A DNA stretch of 64,000 nt. It comes from Spongiibacter thalassae (GTDB lineage: Bacteria > Pseudomonadota > Gammaproteobacteria > Pseudomonadales > Spongiibacteraceae). Both the position numbers and the translations under genes were made by a program. Positions within the stretch are counted from its first letter, which is position 1. Every line of letters begins with the position of its first letter. Positions 1-9,243 of the stretch are shown here, in pieces. The notes under the pieces were generated by a model that worked only from the letters and a program-made list of their open reading frames with translations, was not told where the DNA came from and made no database searches. Location of the stretch: NCBI RefSeq assembly GCF_012272835.1, contig NZ_JAAWWK010000002.1, positions 587,451 through 651,450 on the forward strand, given 5' to 3'.

Positions 1-342
1 GCATTGTTGGTGTGTGTCAGTAATGTGCAGTTAAGCCTGGACACGCGCCGACAGGAATATGCCCTGTTGCGAACGCTCGGTGCGGGAAACCGCTTCTTGC
101 GGGCTACGCTGTTTTTGGAGTTTGCGTTTCTTGGCGGATTGGCGGGATTGGTGGCGGCGGTGGGTGCCAATCTCTGTCTGGTCGCGCTGCAAATATGGGC
201 GCTGGATATGGCGCCCCGGGTTCATTTGTGGAGTTTTTTGTTTACGCCCCTGGCGAGCGCAGTGTTGGTTACTGTGCTCGCCGCAGGCTATGGGCGTCGA
301 TTACTGCGAACCCCTGCTGTGGCACTGCTGCGGGGGCGTTAG
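1..342 (+). CDS. FtsX-type ABC transporter permease, C-terminal part
   Basis: The reading frame is open from the first base of the window and ends at TAG 340-342, so only the last ~113 residues are present. They contain the typical end of a MacB/FtsX-fold permease: a basic cytoplasmic stretch (RRQEYALLRTLGA), two hydrophobic segments and a short basic tail ending LLRGR. The 'R..E.A.LR.LGA' motif followed by two transmembrane helices resembles the YbbP family, whose members pair with a YbbA-type ATPase. Those upstream genes are outside the window. Its stop overlaps the stop of the convergent TetR gene by a few bases. The family call is good; the substrate is unknown. Confidence 0.75.
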   Translation, partial: ALLVCVSNVQLSLDTRRQEYALLRTLGAGNRFLRATLFLEFAFLGGLAGLVAAVGANLCLVALQIWALDMAPRVHLWSFLFTPLASAVLVTVLAAGYGRRLLRTPAVALLRGR

Positions 343-1004
343 TCAATCGGGGGGTAGGGCGTTGCTTCTTTCGGCAGGGTAGCGATATCGGTGGGGTCTG
401 TGCACAGCCCGGCAATCATCATGCGCATGGACTTTTCCGCCTGCAAATCGAGGTCGCGGTGATAGCCGTAGGTATCGCCGTGATCCAGCATCAGCGTGGT
501 CACGCCATGTACCGCTGCCCAGATGGTGTGGGCGATAGATGCGACATCGTCGATGGGACGCAGTTCACCGTTGGCCAGTCCCCGTTCGACTCCGGAGCGC
601 ACCTTGTATATGGCCTCACGGCCCGCGGCAAAAAGCTCGGGATATTGATTACGGGGTTGCAACACTGGCCCGAACATCAAATGGAACATTTCGGTATGTT
701 CGCGGGCAAACTTGATATAGGCGAGGCCAAACATCAGCAGGCTTTGGTCTGCCCGGGGCTCGTTCTCGCTGGCTTTGCCGATTTCAAAAAAGCGCTTGAA
801 CCCCTCGACCGCCAGTGCGGCGAGCAGGGCATTCTTGTCGCGAAAATGACGGTAGGGGGCGGTTTGCGATACGCCGATTTCCCGCGCCAGGGCGCGCAGG
901 CTGAGGTCAGCAATGCCCCCTTCGACGAGGTGCTGCTCGGCAAGCTCCATGAGTTCATGGCGCAGATTGCCGTGGTGATAAGTAGATGTATTTGTCGATG
1001 CCAT
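339..1004 (-). CDS. TetR/AcrR family transcriptional regulator
   Basis: This 221-residue one-component regulator has an N-terminal helix-turn-helix (residues ~10-60; key stretch LSLRALAREIGVSQTAPYRHF) typical of TetR DNA-binding domains. An all-helical ligand/dimerisation domain of the WHG (TetR_C_33-like) type follows. An in-frame ATG exists 8 codons upstream at 1028, but the ATG at 1004 gives the usual short N-terminus (MASTNTSTYHHGNLR). It is convergent with the upstream permease and transcribed in the same direction as the antiporter gene to its right. The effector and target are not deducible. Confidence 0.85.
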   Translation of the reverse strand: MASTNTSTYHHGNLRHELMELAEQHLVEGGIADLSLRALAREIGVSQTAPYRHFRDKNALLAALAVEGFKRFFEIGKASENEPRADQSLLMFGLAYIKFAREHTEMFHLMFGPVLQPRNQYPELFAAGREAIYKVRSGVERGLANGELRPIDDVASIAHTIWAAVHGVTTLMLDHGDTYGYHRDLDLQAEKSMRMMIAGLCTDPTDIATLPKEATPYPPID

Positions 1005-1161
1005 GTGTTTACTTCTTGTGTTGCGCAAAGGTAATGTTGACAGTCATTCGCGCAATTGTCACCCCTTTCGATGAATTTCGCCTGTATTTCTGGTTGTTAA
1101 GCACACGTTTGCTGACAGCCGGGAAATGCCAAATACTGCCGCAGACGTGCGGCGGCTGAGG

Positions 1162-2883
1162 TCAGTCGTTACTGCCTGCACTGCGCAGGCCAATCTTGCG
1201 TACCTGTTCGCCATCCATTTCGGCGACGGTCCAGGTCATATTTTGCCAGGTAATATGGTCGCCCAGCACGGGGCGGTTGGACAGTTGGGTGGCGAGAAAT
1301 TCGCCGAGGCTCAGCTGGCGCTGTTCGTCGCTGATCGCCAGATTGTAAAGCTGCGCGATATCCGCCAGCCGTGCATCTGCCTGCAGAATAAAATCGCCGA
1401 AAAAGCGCATGTCCAGCCCGTGTTTTGGCGGTTCACTGAACAATTTGCCCAAGGCGGGCAGGTCGGCCTCGTGGCCGATGACGCAGAGAATATCGCCGCT
1501 GTTGAGTTGGGTGCTACCGCTGGGGTGCAGTAATTGCTGGTCGCGAAACAGGGCGGCGACACGGGTGTTGTCCGGCAAGTGGAGGTTACGCAGGGCTTTG
1601 CCGATGTACCACTTATCTTCAACCAGGGTATACACAAACAGCTCCCACTGACTGGTGCTGTGGACTTCCAGGCCAACCCGGGACACCGGTGCGGGGATGG
1701 AGGGCACGATCACGTCAGCTCGGCGTCCCGCCCAGCCGAGACTGCTGCCCTGAACCAGCAATGACACCAGAACAATGAAGAACGCGACATTAAAGTAGAG
1801 CTGAGCGTGATCCAGGCCCGCCATCATCGGGAAAATGGCAAGAATAATGGGTACCGCGCCGCGCAGGCCCACCCAGGAAATGAAAAACCGCTCGCGCATA
1901 TTAAAGCGCCGAAAGGGCAGCAAACTGCTGAAAACGGCGAGTGGCCGGGCGACGAAAATCATCCACAGTGCCAGTATCAGTGCCGGTAGTGCCACGGATA
2001 ACAGGGCGCTGGGGGTAATTAATAAACCGAGTACCAGGAACATACCGATCTGGCTCAGCCAGGCCAGCCCGTCGAACATATGGAGAATGCCGTGGCGGTT
2101 GCGTACCGGGCGGTTGCCCAGCAATAGACCGCAGAGATAGATGGCCAGAATGCCGCTGCCGCCGAGGGCGGTAGTGGTAGCGTAAATTATCAATCCGCCG
2201 CTAACCGCCAGTAAGGGATAGAGACCGTTGGCAAGGTTCATACGGTTTATCAACCGCCACAGTAAATAACCACCGCCGAAGCCCAGTGCAATCCCCAAAC
2301 CGAACTGCCACAGGAGATCGGCGACCAATAGCATACTGAAGCTGCTTCGGGAGGCGATAAGTTCGATGACGGTAATCGTCATAAACATGGCCATCGGGTC
2401 GTTACTGCCCGATTCAATTTCGAGGGTGGCGCCCACCCGCTCGTTAAGACCACGTCCACCCAGCAGTGAAAATACCGCTGCGGCATCGGTTGAGGCGACG
2501 ATACTGCCAATCAGCAGGCCCTCAATCCAACGCAGCTCGAACAGCCAAACAGCCGCGAGCCCGGTAAGTGCCGCGGTCACCAAAACTCCGACGGTGGCCA
2601 GCGACAGAGCGGGCCACAGTGCCACTCGGAAACTGGCCATACGGGTGCGCATACCGCCGTCGAGCAGAATAATCGCTAACGCGAGGTTGCTGATAAGGTA
2701 GGCCAGTGGAAAATTGTCAAAGCGCAGGCCGACAGGGCCATCTTCACCGGCGAGCATGCCGACGCCCAGAAACAATACGAGAATGGGGACGCCCAAACGC
2801 GATGAAAACGAGCTCACGAGTATACTGACGGCGACGAGACTGGCGCCGATAAAGAACAGCGTATTGATGTAGGAGGCGTCCAC
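1162..2883 (-). CDS. nhaP2: Potassium/proton antiporter, CPA1 family (NhaP2/CvrA-like)
   Basis: A 573-residue inner-membrane antiporter. The first ~390 residues form a Na+/H+ exchanger-type domain with about a dozen hydrophobic segments, including a LLDGGMRT motif and the ESGSNDPMA motif with the ion-binding ND residues. A cytoplasmic TrkA-C (RCK_C) domain (~400-480) and a CorC/HlyC-like transporter-associated domain at the C-terminus follow. This three-part layout and the length match NhaP2/CvrA K+/H+ antiporters (E. coli CvrA 578 aa), which expel K+ and protect at low osmolarity. It stands alone on the minus strand. Confidence 0.88.
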   Translation of the reverse strand: MDASYINTLFFIGASLVAVSILVSSFSSRLGVPILVLFLGVGMLAGEDGPVGLRFDNFPLAYLISNLALAIILLDGGMRTRMASFRVALWPALSLATVGVLVTAALTGLAAVWLFELRWIEGLLIGSIVASTDAAAVFSLLGGRGLNERVGATLEIESGSNDPMAMFMTITVIELIASRSSFSMLLVADLLWQFGLGIALGFGGGYLLWRLINRMNLANGLYPLLAVSGGLIIYATTTALGGSGILAIYLCGLLLGNRPVRNRHGILHMFDGLAWLSQIGMFLVLGLLITPSALLSVALPALILALWMIFVARPLAVFSSLLPFRRFNMRERFFISWVGLRGAVPIILAIFPMMAGLDHAQLYFNVAFFIVLVSLLVQGSSLGWAGRRADVIVPSIPAPVSRVGLEVHSTSQWELFVYTLVEDKWYIGKALRNLHLPDNTRVAALFRDQQLLHPSGSTQLNSGDILCVIGHEADLPALGKLFSEPPKHGLDMRFFGDFILQADARLADIAQLYNLAISDEQRQLSLGEFLATQLSNRPVLGDHITWQNMTWTVAEMDGEQVRKIGLRSAGSND

Positions 2884-2959
2884 GTCGAACCTTAATAACG
2901 ATTGCCGACGAATGCGGCGACCGGGGTAGTCTACCTTGAACGCCGCGAGGGTTCAGTCA

Positions 2960-3001
2960 AAAATGGTGAAACAGGCCCCCTGCGCAATGGCAAAGGGCCT
3001 G
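2960..3001 (-). terminator. Probable intrinsic terminator of the small lipoprotein gene
   Basis: Read on the minus strand, CAGGCCC (3001-2995) pairs with GGGCCTG (2978-2972). A T-rich stretch with an interrupted run of five T's follows. It lies about 45 bases beyond the stop of the lipoprotein gene at 3044 and before the antiporter start. The loop is long (16 nt), so the call is moderate. Confidence 0.5.
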
Positions 3002-3043
3002 TGTGGTTGTGCAGAGAATGGTGCTTTAGTCGAGACGATGACG

Positions 3044-3238
3044 TTAGTTGGTGGTGTGGTCGTCTATTTCGTCGCTGATTTCCTCGGCGCCCTCGTCAAA
3101 GCTTTCTGCAGTCTCTTCCATGGGGCCTTCGTCGCGGTCGCAGGCGGTCAGCAGGGACATACTACCCAGGCCGAGGGTGATCGCCAGTAGAAGGCGGCTA
3201 AGTGGCAATTTACGCAATAGGTCATTGATCGTCGTCAT
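3044..3238 (-). CDS. Small acidic lipoprotein of unknown function
   Basis: A 64-residue protein with a charged N-terminus, a hydrophobic stretch (LLLAITLGLGSMSLL) and a lipobox LTAC with Cys at residue 33. Signal peptidase II processing would leave a 32-residue mature peptide dominated by Glu and Asp (EETAESFDEGAEEISDEIDD). No known domain is recognisable. Its own terminator lies downstream and the fdxA terminator upstream, so it is probably a single-gene transcript. It may be an envelope-associated small lipoprotein; nothing further can be said. Confidence 0.7.
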   Translation of the reverse strand: MTTINDLLRKLPLSRLLLAITLGLGSMSLLTACDRDEGPMEETAESFDEGAEEISDEIDDHTTN

Positions 3239-3360
3239 AATTCAAAACACTCCTTGATAGTCGGTTCTGATGAACATCCGGGCATTGTTGTCCCAATGCT
3301 GTGACCGCGATTTGCTGGTAGCGTTCCACCGGGGATTTTCCGCTATTGAAACAGGGGCGA

Positions 3361-3390
3361 AAAAAAAACCGCTTGAAGCGGGTTTTTTTT
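3361..3390 (-). terminator. Intrinsic terminator of fdxA (bidirectional in form)
   Basis: An A8 run, the stem CCGCTT/AAGCGG with a 2-nt loop, and a T8 run make a symmetric hairpin that works on either strand. It lies 18 bases after the fdxA stop codon on the minus strand. Confidence 0.85.
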
Positions 3391-3407
3391 CGCGAACCAA
3401 GCCTCGC

Positions 3408-3731
3408 TCAGCGCTCGAGATATTGCAGCTTGCCCGGCTTGCCGGCCCACTCTTCAGCGTCGGCGGGAGCCTCTTTCATCTCTGTGATGTTTGGCCAGAT
3501 TTCCGCGAGTTCAGCGTTCAGCTCGAGGAATACCTGCTGATCTTCCGGCAGTTCATCCTCAGAGAAAATCGCTTCTACCGGGCATTCGGGCTCACACAGT
3601 GCACAGTCAATACATTCATCAGGATGAATGACCAGAAAGTTCGGGCCTTCGTAAAAACAGTCAACAGGACATACTTCTACGCAGTCAGTGTGTTTACACT
3701 TGATGCAATCTTCACCTACAACAAAAGTCAT
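3408..3731 (-). CDS. fdxA: 7Fe-8S ferredoxin FdxA
   Basis: A 107-residue soluble electron carrier of the Azotobacter ferredoxin I type. The first CxxxxxxCxxxCP pattern ([15 protein letters not shown]) supports the [3Fe-4S]/[4Fe-4S] arrangement. A second CxxCxxxCP ([12 protein letters not shown]) is followed by the long C-terminal tail typical of FdxA. The start MTFVV is the family start; a longer frame opens at 3770 but adds 13 unconserved residues. The chosen ATG has AGGGG about 9 bases upstream. It lies downstream of mutS in the same orientation, a pairing also seen in Pseudomonas. Confidence 0.95.
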   Translation of the reverse strand: MTFVVGEDCIKCKHTDCVEVCPVDCFYEGPNFLVIHPDECIDCALCEPECPVEAIFSEDELPEDQQVFLELNAELAEIWPNITEMKEAPADAEEWAGKPGKLQYLER

Positions 3732-3776
3732 TTTGGTCAGCCCCTTTACTCTCTGACTGTGAATCGACAAACGCGC

Positions 3777-3782
3777 ATTGTA
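3777..3782 (-). promoter_or_regulatory. Possible -10 element of fdxA
   Basis: On the minus strand TACAAT lies about 45 bases upstream of the fdxA ATG, within an AT-rich gap between mutS and fdxA. No good -35 hexamer is visible at 17 bases, so this is a tentative call. Confidence 0.35.
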
Positions 3783-3848
3783 ACACCAGCATAAAAAGTC
3801 GGTACAGTTTATGCGTTAACAATTATTCAGGTGTGTGTTATCTGTTTT

Positions 3849-6431
3849 TCAGGTTGATCCGCTGCTGAGCGACTTGAGTTCGTAGAGCAATGCCAGTGCC
3901 TCGCGGGGGCTTAGCCCGTCGGGGTCGATGCCCTGGAGTTTTTCCACCGCAGCGTGAGGCTCAACGATGCTGAACAGGTCCGGCTGGGGACCGCTGGTCA
4001 GCGGTTTCGCCGCTGTGCCGGGGTGTATGCTCTGATTTTCCAGCTCGTGCAATTTTTTGCGTGCGGCCTGAATGACCTTGTCGGGAATGCCGGCGAGCTT
4101 TGCGACCTGCAAGCCGTAGCTGCGGTTGGCCGGCCCCTCTTCAAGGCGGTGAAGGAAAACAATGTGGTCGTTATGCTCCTTTACCCCCAGATGCACATTC
4201 GCGGCTAATGGATAGCTGTCGGGGAGCACTGTCAGTTCGAAGTAGTGGGTGGCAAAGAGCGTAAAGGCGCGCACTCTGTCTGCCAGTTCTATGGCGCTGG
4301 CCCAGGCCAGCGACAGGCCGTCAAAGGTGCTGGTGCCGCGGCCGATTTCGTCCATAAGAATCAGACTGCGCTCGGTGGCGTTGTGCAGGATATTGGCGGT
4401 TTCAGTCATCTCCACCATAAAGGTAGAGCGCCCGCCGGCGAGGTCGTCGGAGGAGCCGATGCGGGTGAATATTTGATCGACAATGCTCAGTGTGGCACTT
4501 CGTGCGGGCACAAAACTGCCAATATGGGCGAGCAGGACGATAAGCGCTGTCTGACGCATATAGGTCGATTTACCGCCCATATTCGGCCCGGTGATAATCA
4601 GTGTGCGCCGCTCCTTGTCCAGTTGCAGATCGTTGGCGATAAAGGGTTCGTCGAGGACGCTTTCCACCACGGGGTGGCGACCCTGTTCGATGTGCATCAC
4701 GCCCTCGTCATTGAACTGCGGCTCGCAGAAATCCAGTTGCACCGCGCGTTCGGCCAGATTGCACAGGGCGTCCAGCTCGCAGATCGCATGGGCGGACATT
4801 TGCAAGGCGCCCAGGGCGTGGTTGAGTTCGTCGAGAAGCTGGTCGTAGAGGAACTTCTCTCTGGCCAGGGCGCGGCTTTTTGAGCTGAGCGCCTTGTCCT
4901 CAAACTCCTTCAATTCCGGGGTGATAAAGCGCTCGGCGTTTTTAAGTGTTTGGCGGCGGATATATTCCACCGGGGCCTTTTCCGCCTGCATTCGGCTGAT
5001 TTCAATGTAGTAGCCGTGCACACGGTTATAGCCGACTTTCAGGCTGCTCAGCCCGGTTTTTTCCCGCTCGCGAACCTCCATCTCCATAAGAAAAGCACCA
5101 GCGTCGGAACTCAGACTGCGCAGCTCGTCAAGCTCCTGATCGAAGCCGGGGGCGATAACGCCGCCGTCGCGGACGACCATAGGCGGATTCTCGATGACCG
5201 CCCGTTCCAGCAGCTCAGCGATGACCGGGAATTCGCTGATTGATGTGCTCAGTTCCCGCAGGTGGGGAAGTTCGATTTCCCGCAGGGTGGCCTGCAGTAG
5301 CGGCAGCACGGCCAGCGAGGCTTGCAGGCGGGACAGGTCGCGGGGGCGGGCGGAGCGCAGGGCGACCCGGGACAGAATCCGTTCGAGGTCGCCGATATGG
5401 CGCAGGTGTTCGCGCAGGGACTCGAAACGGTAATCTTCAATTAACAGGGCGATGCTATTGCGGCGGGCTTCGATCAGCTCTCGGTCGCGCAGTGGTCGAT
5501 GAAGCCAGCGTTTGAACAGGCGGCTACCCATGGCGGTCTGGCAGCGATCCAGCACCGAGGCCAGAGTGTTGTCGCTGCCGCCGCCGAGATTCACATCCAG
5601 TTCCAGGTTGCGCCGGGTGGCGGCGTCCATGGCAACGGCGCGGTCGCTGGATTCCAGTATCAGACGCTGGATATGGGGCAGCTCGCAGCGCTGGGTGTCC
5701 TTGACGTATTGCAGCAAACAGCCCGCGGCAGCAGTTGCCGCAGTCAGAGTGTCGCAGCCAAATCCCGCCAGATCCTGCACCTGAAAATGGCTGCACAACT
5801 GGCGATGGGCGGTATCGAAATCGAAGTCCCAGGGGGGCAGGGCGCGGCGGCCCGGCAAATCCGGCAGCCATTCGCCGCCAAAGTCCTCTGGCAGCAGCAG
5901 CTCAGCGGGGCGCAAACGTTGCAGTTCGCTGAGCAGGGCGGCTTCGCTGGCCAGTTCTGACACGGAAAAACGACCGCTGCTCATGTCGAACACCGCCAGC
6001 CCAAATATCGCTCCCTGCTGGCAGCAGGCGACCAGCAGATTGTCGCGGCGCTCGTCCAGCAGAGCCTCATCGCTGAGGGTGCCGGGGGTGACTATTCGGG
6101 CAACCTTGCGCTCCACGGGGCCTTTGCTGGTAGCGGGGTCGCCGACCTGTTCGCAGATGGCGACTGACACGCCCTGCTTGACCAGACGGGCCAGGTATCC
6201 TTCGGCGGCATGATAGGGCACACCGCACATGGGAATAGGTTCGCCGCCGGACTTACCCCGGGCGGTCAGCGTGATGTCCAGCAGTTCAGCGGCACGCTTG
6301 GCATCGTCAAAAAATAATTCGTAAAAATCACCCATGCGATAAAACAGCAGTTCGGTGGGGTGTTGTGCCTTGATTTTGAGAAACTGCTGCATCATTGGCG
6401 TGTGAGAAGCCAGGTCAACGCCTGCGTTCAT
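3849..6431 (-). CDS. mutS: DNA mismatch repair protein MutS
   Basis: An 860-residue mismatch sensor ATPase (E. coli 853 aa). The N-terminal mismatch-binding motif is present (GDFYELF, with the Phe-x-Glu wedge). The connector, lever and clamp follow, then the C-terminal ABC-type ATPase with Walker [10 protein letters not shown] and signature/Walker B region DEIGRGTST. The frame stays open to 6713, but the extra 94 residues are unconserved and would overlap the recA promoter and LexA box. The start MNAGVD at 6431 gives the family N-terminus ([16 protein letters not shown]). It is divergent from recA. Confidence 0.97.
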   Translation of the reverse strand: MNAGVDLASHTPMMQQFLKIKAQHPTELLFYRMGDFYELFFDDAKRAAELLDITLTARGKSGGEPIPMCGVPYHAAEGYLARLVKQGVSVAICEQVGDPATSKGPVERKVARIVTPGTLSDEALLDERRDNLLVACCQQGAIFGLAVFDMSSGRFSVSELASEAALLSELQRLRPAELLLPEDFGGEWLPDLPGRRALPPWDFDFDTAHRQLCSHFQVQDLAGFGCDTLTAATAAAGCLLQYVKDTQRCELPHIQRLILESSDRAVAMDAATRRNLELDVNLGGGSDNTLASVLDRCQTAMGSRLFKRWLHRPLRDRELIEARRNSIALLIEDYRFESLREHLRHIGDLERILSRVALRSARPRDLSRLQASLAVLPLLQATLREIELPHLRELSTSISEFPVIAELLERAVIENPPMVVRDGGVIAPGFDQELDELRSLSSDAGAFLMEMEVREREKTGLSSLKVGYNRVHGYYIEISRMQAEKAPVEYIRRQTLKNAERFITPELKEFEDKALSSKSRALAREKFLYDQLLDELNHALGALQMSAHAICELDALCNLAERAVQLDFCEPQFNDEGVMHIEQGRHPVVESVLDEPFIANDLQLDKERRTLIITGPNMGGKSTYMRQTALIVLLAHIGSFVPARSATLSIVDQIFTRIGSSDDLAGGRSTFMVEMTETANILHNATERSLILMDEIGRGTSTFDGLSLAWASAIELADRVRAFTLFATHYFELTVLPDSYPLAANVHLGVKEHNDHIVFLHRLEEGPANRSYGLQVAKLAGIPDKVIQAARKKLHELENQSIHPGTAAKPLTSGPQPDLFSIVEPHAAVEKLQGIDPDGLSPREALALLYELKSLSSGST

Positions 6432-6571
6432 AGTGACAGATCTCCGTGCCGCGGGTCGCGGCTGATTCAGATACGCTTTTGCAAGGCAGAGAAGTTTACG
6501 GAATGCGCGGGTCACTGGCCAGTGACCAATTGTCGTGAACCGACTCTTGCGACTTTCCTGTAAAAAGGGGA

Positions 6572-6600
6572 TTGACAATTGGAGTGTATATACTGAGTAT
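6572..6600 (+). promoter_or_regulatory. recA promoter
   Basis: TTGACA at 6572-6577 is a perfect -35. A 17-base spacer places GAGTAT (6595-6600) at -10, and this overlaps the LexA operator. Transcription would start about 110 bases upstream of recA. Confidence 0.75.
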
Positions 6601-6608
6601 ATATACAG
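6593..6608 (+). promoter_or_regulatory. LexA (SOS) box upstream of recA
   Basis: CTG AGTATATATA CAG is an exact match to the gammaproteobacterial LexA consensus CTG-N10-CAG with an AT alternating core. The outer bases extend the symmetry (TACTG...CAGTA). It overlaps the recA -10 region, so LexA binding would block RNA polymerase until the SOS response. Confidence 0.93.
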
Positions 6609-6716
6609 TAATTTTAACAGTGGCGCTGGCGGCGGAGCAGCAGACCGAGCGAGTGGCCATTCAAGCAAATTTTCCACCCGCGCGGTATCGCGCGAATGCA
6701 AAAGGGTTAGCACATC

Positions 6717-7754
6717 ATGGATGCCAATAAGCAGAAAGCACTTGAATCGGCACTGAGCCAGATCGAGCGTCAGTTCGGCAAAGGCTCAATTATGAAAATG
6801 GGCGAAAGCTCCCGGGAAGTGATGCCGTCGGTGTCTACCGGCTCTCTGGGGCTGGATATCGCGCTGGGCATTGGCGGCCTGCCCTTTGGTCGTATCGTTG
6901 AGATCTATGGGCCGGAGTCCTCCGGCAAAACCACCCTGTGTCTACAGGTGATGGCCGAGGCGCAGAAGCTTGGCAAAACCGTTGCCATTGTCGATGCCGA
7001 GCACGCCCTCGACCCACAATATGCCGAAAAGCTTGGGGTGAATCTCGATGACCTGCTGGTGTCGCAGCCTGACACCGGTGAGCAGGCACTGGAAATTACC
7101 GATATGCTGGTACGCTCCGGCTCTGTGGACGTGATCGTTATTGACTCGGTGGCCGCCCTGGTGCCCAAGGCGGAAATTGAAGGGGATATGGGTGACTCCC
7201 ACGTTGGCCTGCAAGCTCGCTTGATGTCCCAGGCCCTGCGTAAGTTGACCGGCAGTATCAAACAGACCAATACCCTGGTGATCTTTATCAACCAGATTCG
7301 AATGAAGATCGGGGTAATGTTTGGCAACCCTGAAACAACCTCAGGTGGTAATGCCCTGAAATTTTACGCCTCAGTGCGGCTGGATATTCGCCGTACCGGT
7401 GCGGTAAAGGAAGGCGATGAGGTAGTGGGTAACGAAACCCGGGTCAAGGTGGTGAAAAACAAAGTGTCGCCGCCGTTTAAACAGGCCGAATTCCAGATTA
7501 TGTATGGCCGTGGAATATACCGGCTTGGTGAGGTGATCGACCTGGGGGTTAAGTTGGGCCTGGTGGATAAGTCCGGGGCGTGGTACGCCTATAAGGGCGA
7601 TAAAATTGGCCAGGGCAAGGCCAATGCATCCAAGTATCTGGCCGAGAACCCCGAAATTGCCAAGGAAATTGAAGGCAATATTCGCGAGCAATTACTGCCG
7701 AAACCCACTCCAAAAAAGACGGGCGCTGAAGAACCAGCCGAAAGTGAAAGCTAG
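6717..7754 (+). CDS. recA: Recombinase RecA
   Basis: A 345-residue strand-exchange protein and LexA co-protease. Near-canonical features include Walker [10 protein letters not shown], the [15 protein letters not shown] segment, loop L2 around [25 protein letters not shown], and an acidic C-terminal tail (EEPAESES). It is preceded by a LexA-controlled promoter and is divergent from mutS. recX, usually immediately downstream, lies 11.5 kb away at 19260 behind the pilU-like gene and the tad locus. Confidence 0.98.
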   Translation: MDANKQKALESALSQIERQFGKGSIMKMGESSREVMPSVSTGSLGLDIALGIGGLPFGRIVEIYGPESSGKTTLCLQVMAEAQKLGKTVAIVDAEHALDPQYAEKLGVNLDDLLVSQPDTGEQALEITDMLVRSGSVDVIVIDSVAALVPKAEIEGDMGDSHVGLQARLMSQALRKLTGSIKQTNTLVIFINQIRMKIGVMFGNPETTSGGNALKFYASVRLDIRRTGAVKEGDEVVGNETRVKVVKNKVSPPFKQAEFQIMYGRGIYRLGEVIDLGVKLGLVDKSGAWYAYKGDKIGQGKANASKYLAENPEIAKEIEGNIREQLLPKPTPKKTGAEEPAESES

Positions 7755-7860
7755 TCTTTCTCGATAAAGGGCTGCTCAGGCCCAATGGTGGCAAAGGGCG
7801 GCTTCCTTTTGCCGCCAAGGCGGTTACACCAAGCCAGCTACATCCTGCCAGTTAAACCCC

Positions 7861-7884
7861 GCCCCGCCTGGCAACAGGCGGGGC
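7861..7884. terminator. Strong GC hairpin between convergent recA and pilU-like gene
   Basis: GCCCCGCCTG / CAGGCGGGGC is a perfect 10-bp inverted repeat with a 4-nt loop, sited in the 204-base gap between the recA stop and the convergent pilU-like stop. No T-run follows on either side, so intrinsic termination is likely but not proven. Confidence 0.5.
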
Positions 7885-7958
7885 GATCTTCCGGTCTGAT
7901 TTTCGCGACACTATTTCCTGATGAGGTGTGCTGCCAGCGCGATGGGCGCGGCTGCCGC

Positions 7959-9122
7959 TTACACCGATGGGCTTTCATCCTCGTCTTCGATTTGCAGGCT
8001 GAATGAGGTCGGTTTACTGCGCTCTTCCCGCGTTGCGGGTTGTGCGTCGTCGGGAATCCCTCGACTGCTTTCCAGCTTGATTCTCAGGCGCAGGTTGTTG
8101 GCTGAGTCGGCGTTTTTGAGTGCTTCTTCAAAACTGATTTTTCCTTCTTCATAGAGCTTGAACAGCGCGGCGTCGAAGGTTTGCATGCCGAGATTTTCTG
8201 ACTTAGTCATAATCTCCTTTATGCTTTCCACTTCACCCTTGTGAATTGCCTGGGCGACGGTGGGGGTGCCCAGCAGAATCTCAATCGCGGCGCAGCGCTT
8301 ACCCTCTACCGTTGGCACCAAACGCTGCGAGACAAAGCATTTGAGGTTAAGGGAAAGGTCCAGCAATAACTGATGGCGTCGTTCCTCGGGGAAGAAGTTA
8401 ATAATTCGATCCAGGGCCTGGTTGGCGTTGTTGGCGTGCAGGGTGGAAATACACAGGTGGCCGGTTTCGGCGAAGGCAATGGCGTGTTCCATGGTTTCGC
8501 GGTCGCGGATCTCACCGATGAGGATCACATCGGGCGCCTGACGCAGTGTGTTCTTCAGAGCCTGGTGAAAGCTGCGTGTGTCTACGCCAATTTCCCGCTG
8601 ATTGATAATGCTGCGCTTGTGGCGGTGAACAAATTCAATGGGGTCTTCTATTGTAATAATATGCCCGCTGCTGTTGGTATTGCGGTGGTCAATCAGTGCG
8701 GCGAGAGACGTGGATTTTCCCGATCCGGTGGCGCCGACGAACAACACCAGACCACGCTTGGTCATAATGACTTCTTTTAAAATCGGCGGTAGACCCAGGG
8801 CGTCAACATTGGGGATGTCTGTGACAATATTCCGCGCGACAATGGAGATTTCATTGCGCTGCTTGAAAATATTGATGCGAAAGCGTCCGACATGGGGAAT
8901 GCTGTAAGCGAGGTTCATTTCCAGCTCGGTGTCGAATTCCTTGCGTTGTTCATCGTCCATAATGCCGTAGGCGATATCGCGGATATCACCGGGACCGAAG
9001 GGCTCCTTGTCGAGGGGTTTTAATTTGCCGTGGAATTTCGCACAGGGGGGCGCCCCGGTACTGAGAAAGAGGTCTGACCCGCCATTTTTGGCGAGTAGGG
9101 TCAGGTAATCGTTGAAAGTCAT
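7959..9122 (-). CDS. pilU: PilT/PilU-family type IV pilus retraction ATPase (PilU-like)
   Basis: A 387-residue hexameric secretion-type ATPase. An N-terminal PAS-like domain (GGSDLFLSTGAPP) precedes the RecA-like core. The core has Walker A GATGSGKST, the Asp box (ITIEDPIEFVH), Walker B (DVILIGEIRDRETM) and the His box (TLHANNANQALDRIINFFP). Length and wording are closest to PilU rather than PilT, and the PilT AIRNLIRE motif is absent. PilU assists retraction powered by PilT. No pilT or other type IVa genes are nearby; it is 121 bases from tadG, in the same direction as the tad operon. Confidence 0.85.
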   Translation of the reverse strand: MTFNDYLTLLAKNGGSDLFLSTGAPPCAKFHGKLKPLDKEPFGPGDIRDIAYGIMDDEQRKEFDTELEMNLAYSIPHVGRFRINIFKQRNEISIVARNIVTDIPNVDALGLPPILKEVIMTKRGLVLFVGATGSGKSTSLAALIDHRNTNSSGHIITIEDPIEFVHRHKRSIINQREIGVDTRSFHQALKNTLRQAPDVILIGEIRDRETMEHAIAFAETGHLCISTLHANNANQALDRIINFFPEERRHQLLLDLSLNLKCFVSQRLVPTVEGKRCAAIEILLGTPTVAQAIHKGEVESIKEIMTKSENLGMQTFDAALFKLYEEGKISFEEALKNADSANNLRLRIKLESSRGIPDDAQPATREERSKPTSFSLQIEDEDESPSV

Positions 9123-9243
9123 TGTTATCTTCTCGAACTGGCTAAACAGATTGACGGGGAGAGTGTCCTGTCATTCTGTTTAGCTTAGCGGCTTTTATCG
9201 GCCGGGGTCGAGAGCAGTGTGATATTTTCGACGGGTAGCAGCC

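Noticed and set aside
4245-5960. Plus-strand reading frames within mutS
   Set aside because: Antisense shadows of a conserved gene with no recognisable domain or ribosome binding site.
6432-6713. 94-residue N-terminal extension of mutS
   Set aside because: The frame is open but unconserved and covers the recA promoter and LexA box; the family start is at 6431.
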